Part shown: in pieces, positions 61,707 through 64,000 of the stretch
Layout: each line of letters begins with the position of its first letter
How positions within the stretch are numbered: position 1 is the stretch's first letter
Assembly (NCBI RefSeq): GCF_000374185.1
Contig: NZ_KB910518.1
Location: forward strand, 284,667 to 348,666
Source of the DNA: Paenibacillus sp. HW567
Lineage (GTDB): Bacteria; Bacillota; Bacilli; Paenibacillales; Paenibacillaceae
Length of the DNA stretch: 64,000 nucleotides
Direction: 5' to 3'
Program-made: the position numbers and the translations under genes
Notes under the pieces: generated by a model
Seen by the model: the letters and a program-made list of their open reading frames with translations, nothing else
Told to the model about the DNA's origin: nothing
The model's database searches: none

Positions 61707-62723
61707 ATGAGAGGAATTGTATGTGAAGAGATTGGAAGATTTGCTTATCATGAGGATCTTACAGAACCGGTAAGAGCAGAAGGTGAAGCGGTTGTCCGGA
61801 TTCATCGCATCGGTATTTGCGGTACGGACTTGCACGCCTATCAGGGAAATCAGCCGTTCTTCAGCTATCCCCGCGTGCTTGGGCATGAGCTGGCCGGTAT
61901 TATTGAAAGCATTGGCGCGAATGAGGCTGGGCTCCGTGCAGGTGATCAAGTAAGCATTATCCCATATATGCATTGCGGAGAGTGCCCGGCCTGCTTGAGC
62001 GGTAAAACGAATTGCTGCAAAAATATGAAGGTTTTCGGCGTGCATATTGACGGAGGCATGAGGGAACGAGTAGTTATACCTGCCCAACATTTGCTCAAAA
62101 CAGAAGGCCTTACCCTGGACCAGTCCGCGATGCTTGAACCGCTTGCGATTGGGGCGCATGCCATACGCCGCTCAGGAATCCGCCCAGGGGACACCGTACT
62201 CGTTATTGGAGCTGGACCGATCGGTCTGGGCGTTATGGCTTTGGCCCGTTTTGCCGGTGCTTCTGTCATTGCAATGGATGTGAATGAGGAGCGTCTGAAG
62301 TTTTGTCAGACATGGGCTAAAGTTGAGCATACCGTTAATGCCCTTGTGTCCCCCGAAGAGCAGCTTTCCAAGCTGACGAACGGCAATCTGGCACCGGTTG
62401 TCATTGATGCGACCGGGAACGCAGGCTCCATGACCGGGGCGTTTGGATATGTCGCTCACGGCGGAACGCTAGTGTATGTTGGACTGGTAAAGAGTGATAT
62501 TACTTTTAATGATCCGGATTTTCATAGCCGTGAAATGACCCTTATGGGAAGCCGCAATGCAACCAAGGAGGATTTTGATTATGTCCTGAAGGCAATAAGT
62601 GCCGGATACGCGGATATGGACCTGTATATCTCGCACCGCAGCTCCTTTGAGGATATGATATCCAAATTCGATGGCTGGCTGAAGCCAGAATCCAAAGTAA
62701 TCAAAGCAATTGTTGAACTCTAG
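61707..62723 (+). CDS. lgoD: Zinc-dependent dehydrogenase resembling L-galactonate 5-dehydrogenase
   Basis: 338-residue medium-chain dehydrogenase. Catalytic zinc ligands in 'GICGTDLH' and 'GHELAG', structural zinc cysteines in 'CGECPACLSGKTNCC', NAD-binding 'VLVIGAGPIGLGVMALARFAG'. Two blocks, 'YQGNQPFFSYPRVLGHE' and 'DPDFHSREMTLMGSRNATKEDF', are close to what I recall of E. coli YjjN (LgoD), which oxidises L-galactonate to D-tagaturonate. Next to uxaB and uxaA that role makes metabolic sense. AAGGAGATG precedes ATG 61707, 19 bases after the previous stop. Confidence 0.85.
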   Translation: MRGIVCEEIGRFAYHEDLTEPVRAEGEAVVRIHRIGICGTDLHAYQGNQPFFSYPRVLGHELAGIIESIGANEAGLRAGDQVSIIPYMHCGECPACLSGKTNCCKNMKVFGVHIDGGMRERVVIPAQHLLKTEGLTLDQSAMLEPLAIGAHAIRRSGIRPGDTVLVIGAGPIGLGVMALARFAGASVIAMDVNEERLKFCQTWAKVEHTVNALVSPEEQLSKLTNGNLAPVVIDATGNAGSMTGAFGYVAHGGTLVYVGLVKSDITFNDPDFHSREMTLMGSRNATKEDFDYVLKAISAGYADMDLYISHRSSFEDMISKFDGWLKPESKVIKAIVEL

Positions 62724-62753
62724 TATATTCAAAATAATGGAGGCCACCCTTAG

Positions 62754-64000
62754 ATGAATATTCAATTTAGCTCTCCTGCGGTGCATTGGGTAGAAGCGCT
62801 GCCTGTCGGAAATGGCAGGCTCGGCGCAATGATCTTCGGCGGTATTGAGCATGAACGTCTCGCCTTGAATGAAGACACCTTGTGGTCCGGGTATCCGCGG
62901 GATTGGAATAATCCTGGAGCCAAGGAAGTTCTGCCAAAGGTAAGAGAACTCATTGCAGAGCAAAAGTACGAGGCAGCGGATCAGTTATGCAAGCAGATGA
63001 TGGGCCCGTATACGCAATCCTACCTGCCATTCGGTAATTTGCAAATCTGGATGGATCACGGCCAGTTAAGCAGCGGGGATTACAGCCGGAAGCTGGATCT
63101 GTCTACAGGTATCGTAACGGTCACTTATACCATTGGAGGCGTTCGATACACCCGTGAAATATTCGCGTCATACCCGGATCAGGCAGTAATCGTCAGGCTG
63201 TCGGCGAGCAAGGAGGGAGGGCTAAGCTTCCGGGCAACCCTGGATAGTCCGATCAGGTACACGACAAGGGTGGACGGAGATCATTTTACGCTATCCGGTA
63301 CAGCGCCTGAATATGTCGCTCCCAATTATTACGATGTAGAAGATCCGGTAAGGTATGGCGATCCCGAGACATCCAAAAGCTTGCGCTTTCATGGCCGGTT
63401 GGCGGCTATTCAGAAAGGCGGCGCCTTTAAGGCCGATGCAGACGGCCTCCATGTCACTGCAGCGACTGAAGCGACGCTCTACTTCAGTGCAGCGACGACG
63501 TTTGACCCCGGCATGGGTGCAATACATGCGGAGCGTAGTCCGGGACCATTGACCGCTGAGGTGATTCACTCGTTAAGCGGGAAGGGGTATGCCGAAATCC
63601 GGCAACGCCATCTGGAGGATCACCGCCGGTTATTTGACAGAGTCGATTTGCAACTAGGTGAAAGCTTGGCACCCGCTGATATGGCGACCGACCAGCGGAT
63701 TGCCGAATACGGGAGCAGCGATCCCGGCCTGGTGGAGCTGCTGTTCCATTACGGCCGCTACCTGCTGATCGCAAGCTCCCGTCCGGGAACCCAGCCGGCT
63801 AATCTTCAGGGAATATGGAATCAGGATACACGTGCGCCGTGGAGCAGTAATTATACGCTTAATATCAATGCGGAAATGAACTATTGGCCGGCGGAAATCT
63901 GCAACATGGCGGAAATGCATGAGCCGCTCATTGATTATATCGGCAGACTTGCCGTTAACGGCAGGAAGACCGCAGAGATCAATTATGGGGCAAGAGGCTG
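62754..64000 (+). CDS. GH95 alpha-L-fucosidase/alpha-L-galactosidase, cut by window end
   Basis: First 415 residues are visible. Start 'MNIQFSSPAVHWVEALPVGNGRLGAMIFGG' and 'NEDTLWSGYP' are the GH95 N-terminus; the helical catalytic domain opens with 'LLIASSRPGTQPANLQGIWN' and 'NYTLNINAEMNYWPAEI'. The catalytic acid lies beyond the window. No signal peptide, so it acts on imported glycans. Thr368 stands two residues before the first Asn of the N-I-N pair, where, from memory, the Bifidobacterium fucosidase AfcA has His and a Bacteroides alpha-L-galactosidase has Thr. GGAGG lies 10 bases before ATG 62754; it continues the sugar-acid operon. Confidence 0.88.
   Translation, partial: MNIQFSSPAVHWVEALPVGNGRLGAMIFGGIEHERLALNEDTLWSGYPRDWNNPGAKEVLPKVRELIAEQKYEAADQLCKQMMGPYTQSYLPFGNLQIWMDHGQLSSGDYSRKLDLSTGIVTVTYTIGGVRYTREIFASYPDQAVIVRLSASKEGGLSFRATLDSPIRYTTRVDGDHFTLSGTAPEYVAPNYYDVEDPVRYGDPETSKSLRFHGRLAAIQKGGAFKADADGLHVTAATEATLYFSAATTFDPGMGAIHAERSPGPLTAEVIHSLSGKGYAEIRQRHLEDHRRLFDRVDLQLGESLAPADMATDQRIAEYGSSDPGLVELLFHYGRYLLIASSRPGTQPANLQGIWNQDTRAPWSSNYTLNINAEMNYWPAEICNMAEMHEPLIDYIGRLAVNGRKTAEINYGARG

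Noticed and set aside
56951..62723. Classic L-fucose oxidative pathway (fuconate dehydratase of the enolase family plus aldolase)
   Set aside because: Neither an enolase-superfamily fuconate dehydratase nor a 2-keto-3-deoxyfuconate aldolase is present, while LgoD-, UxaB- and UxaA-type enzymes are. L-galactose fits better, though L-fucose stays possible for the first two steps.

Overview
The window reads as chromosomal DNA of a spore-forming Firmicute, most probably Paenibacillus. Grounds: a SspI-type small acid-soluble spore protein behind a sigma-G-like promoter, a YwmB-family protein, YesM/YesN two-component pairs, LplA/LplB/YtcP-type sugar importers, a LiaFSR envelope-stress operon, many TTG/GTG starts behind strong AGGAGG sites, and a balanced base composition. 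No tRNA, rRNA, transposase, phage gene or CRISPR array was seen.

Layout. 1-540: the first codons of a leftward gene, a terminator and a DUF2294 gene. 0.7-12.2 kb: a xylan-oligosaccharide locus with two YesN-type response regulators around one YesM kinase, an ABC importer (lipoprotein and two permeases), a GH43 beta-xylosidase and a GH10 xylanase without signal peptide. 12.4-15.3 kb: a methionine importer metNIQ (metN seems to start on ATT), followed by seven tandem 51-bp hairpin repeats and a terminator. 15.3-21.6 kb: a leftward Ugp-like importer operon with HAD phosphatase, SMR transporter and phosphoesterase, opposite a GbsR-type regulator. 22.0-24.5 kb: an Lrp regulator, an EamA transporter and an XRE protein with 28-residue repeats. 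24.5-25.5 kb: about 1 kb without genes, filled with degenerate inverted repeats spaced about 51 bp. 25.5-27.7 kb: GH36 alpha-galactosidase. 27.8-32.9 kb: an OmpR-type two-component system with an FtsX-type ABC transporter. 33.1-38.9 kb: a lia operon (liaI, two PspA paralogues, pspC, liaF, liaS, liaR) and ywmB. 39.2-46.0 kb: zwf, a small ribbon-helix-helix gene, prfC, sspI, a KtrA-type K+ channel subunit, an RNA 2'-O-methyltransferase and an alpha/beta hydrolase. 46.1-64.0 kb: a second glycan locus with GH35, GH2 and GH95 enzymes, a DUF5107-TPR protein, a mutarotase-like protein, two AraC regulators and five sugar/sugar-acid enzymes.

The most interesting system is at 56.9-64.0 kb. Five adjacent, mostly overlapping genes can be read as a complete oxidative route for L-galactose: an aldo/keto reductase resembling plant L-galactose dehydrogenase, a fuconolactonase-type lactonase, a zinc dehydrogenase resembling E. 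coli LgoD/YjjN (L-galactonate 5-dehydrogenase), tagaturonate reductase (UxaB) and altronate dehydratase (UxaA). Together they would give 2-keto-3-deoxy-D-gluconate. The next gene is a GH95 enzyme that could release the terminal alpha-L-galactose (or L-fucose). With the GH10/GH43 locus in the same window, this suggests use of decorated plant polysaccharides. Substrate assignments are inferences from remembered family sequences, not from searches.
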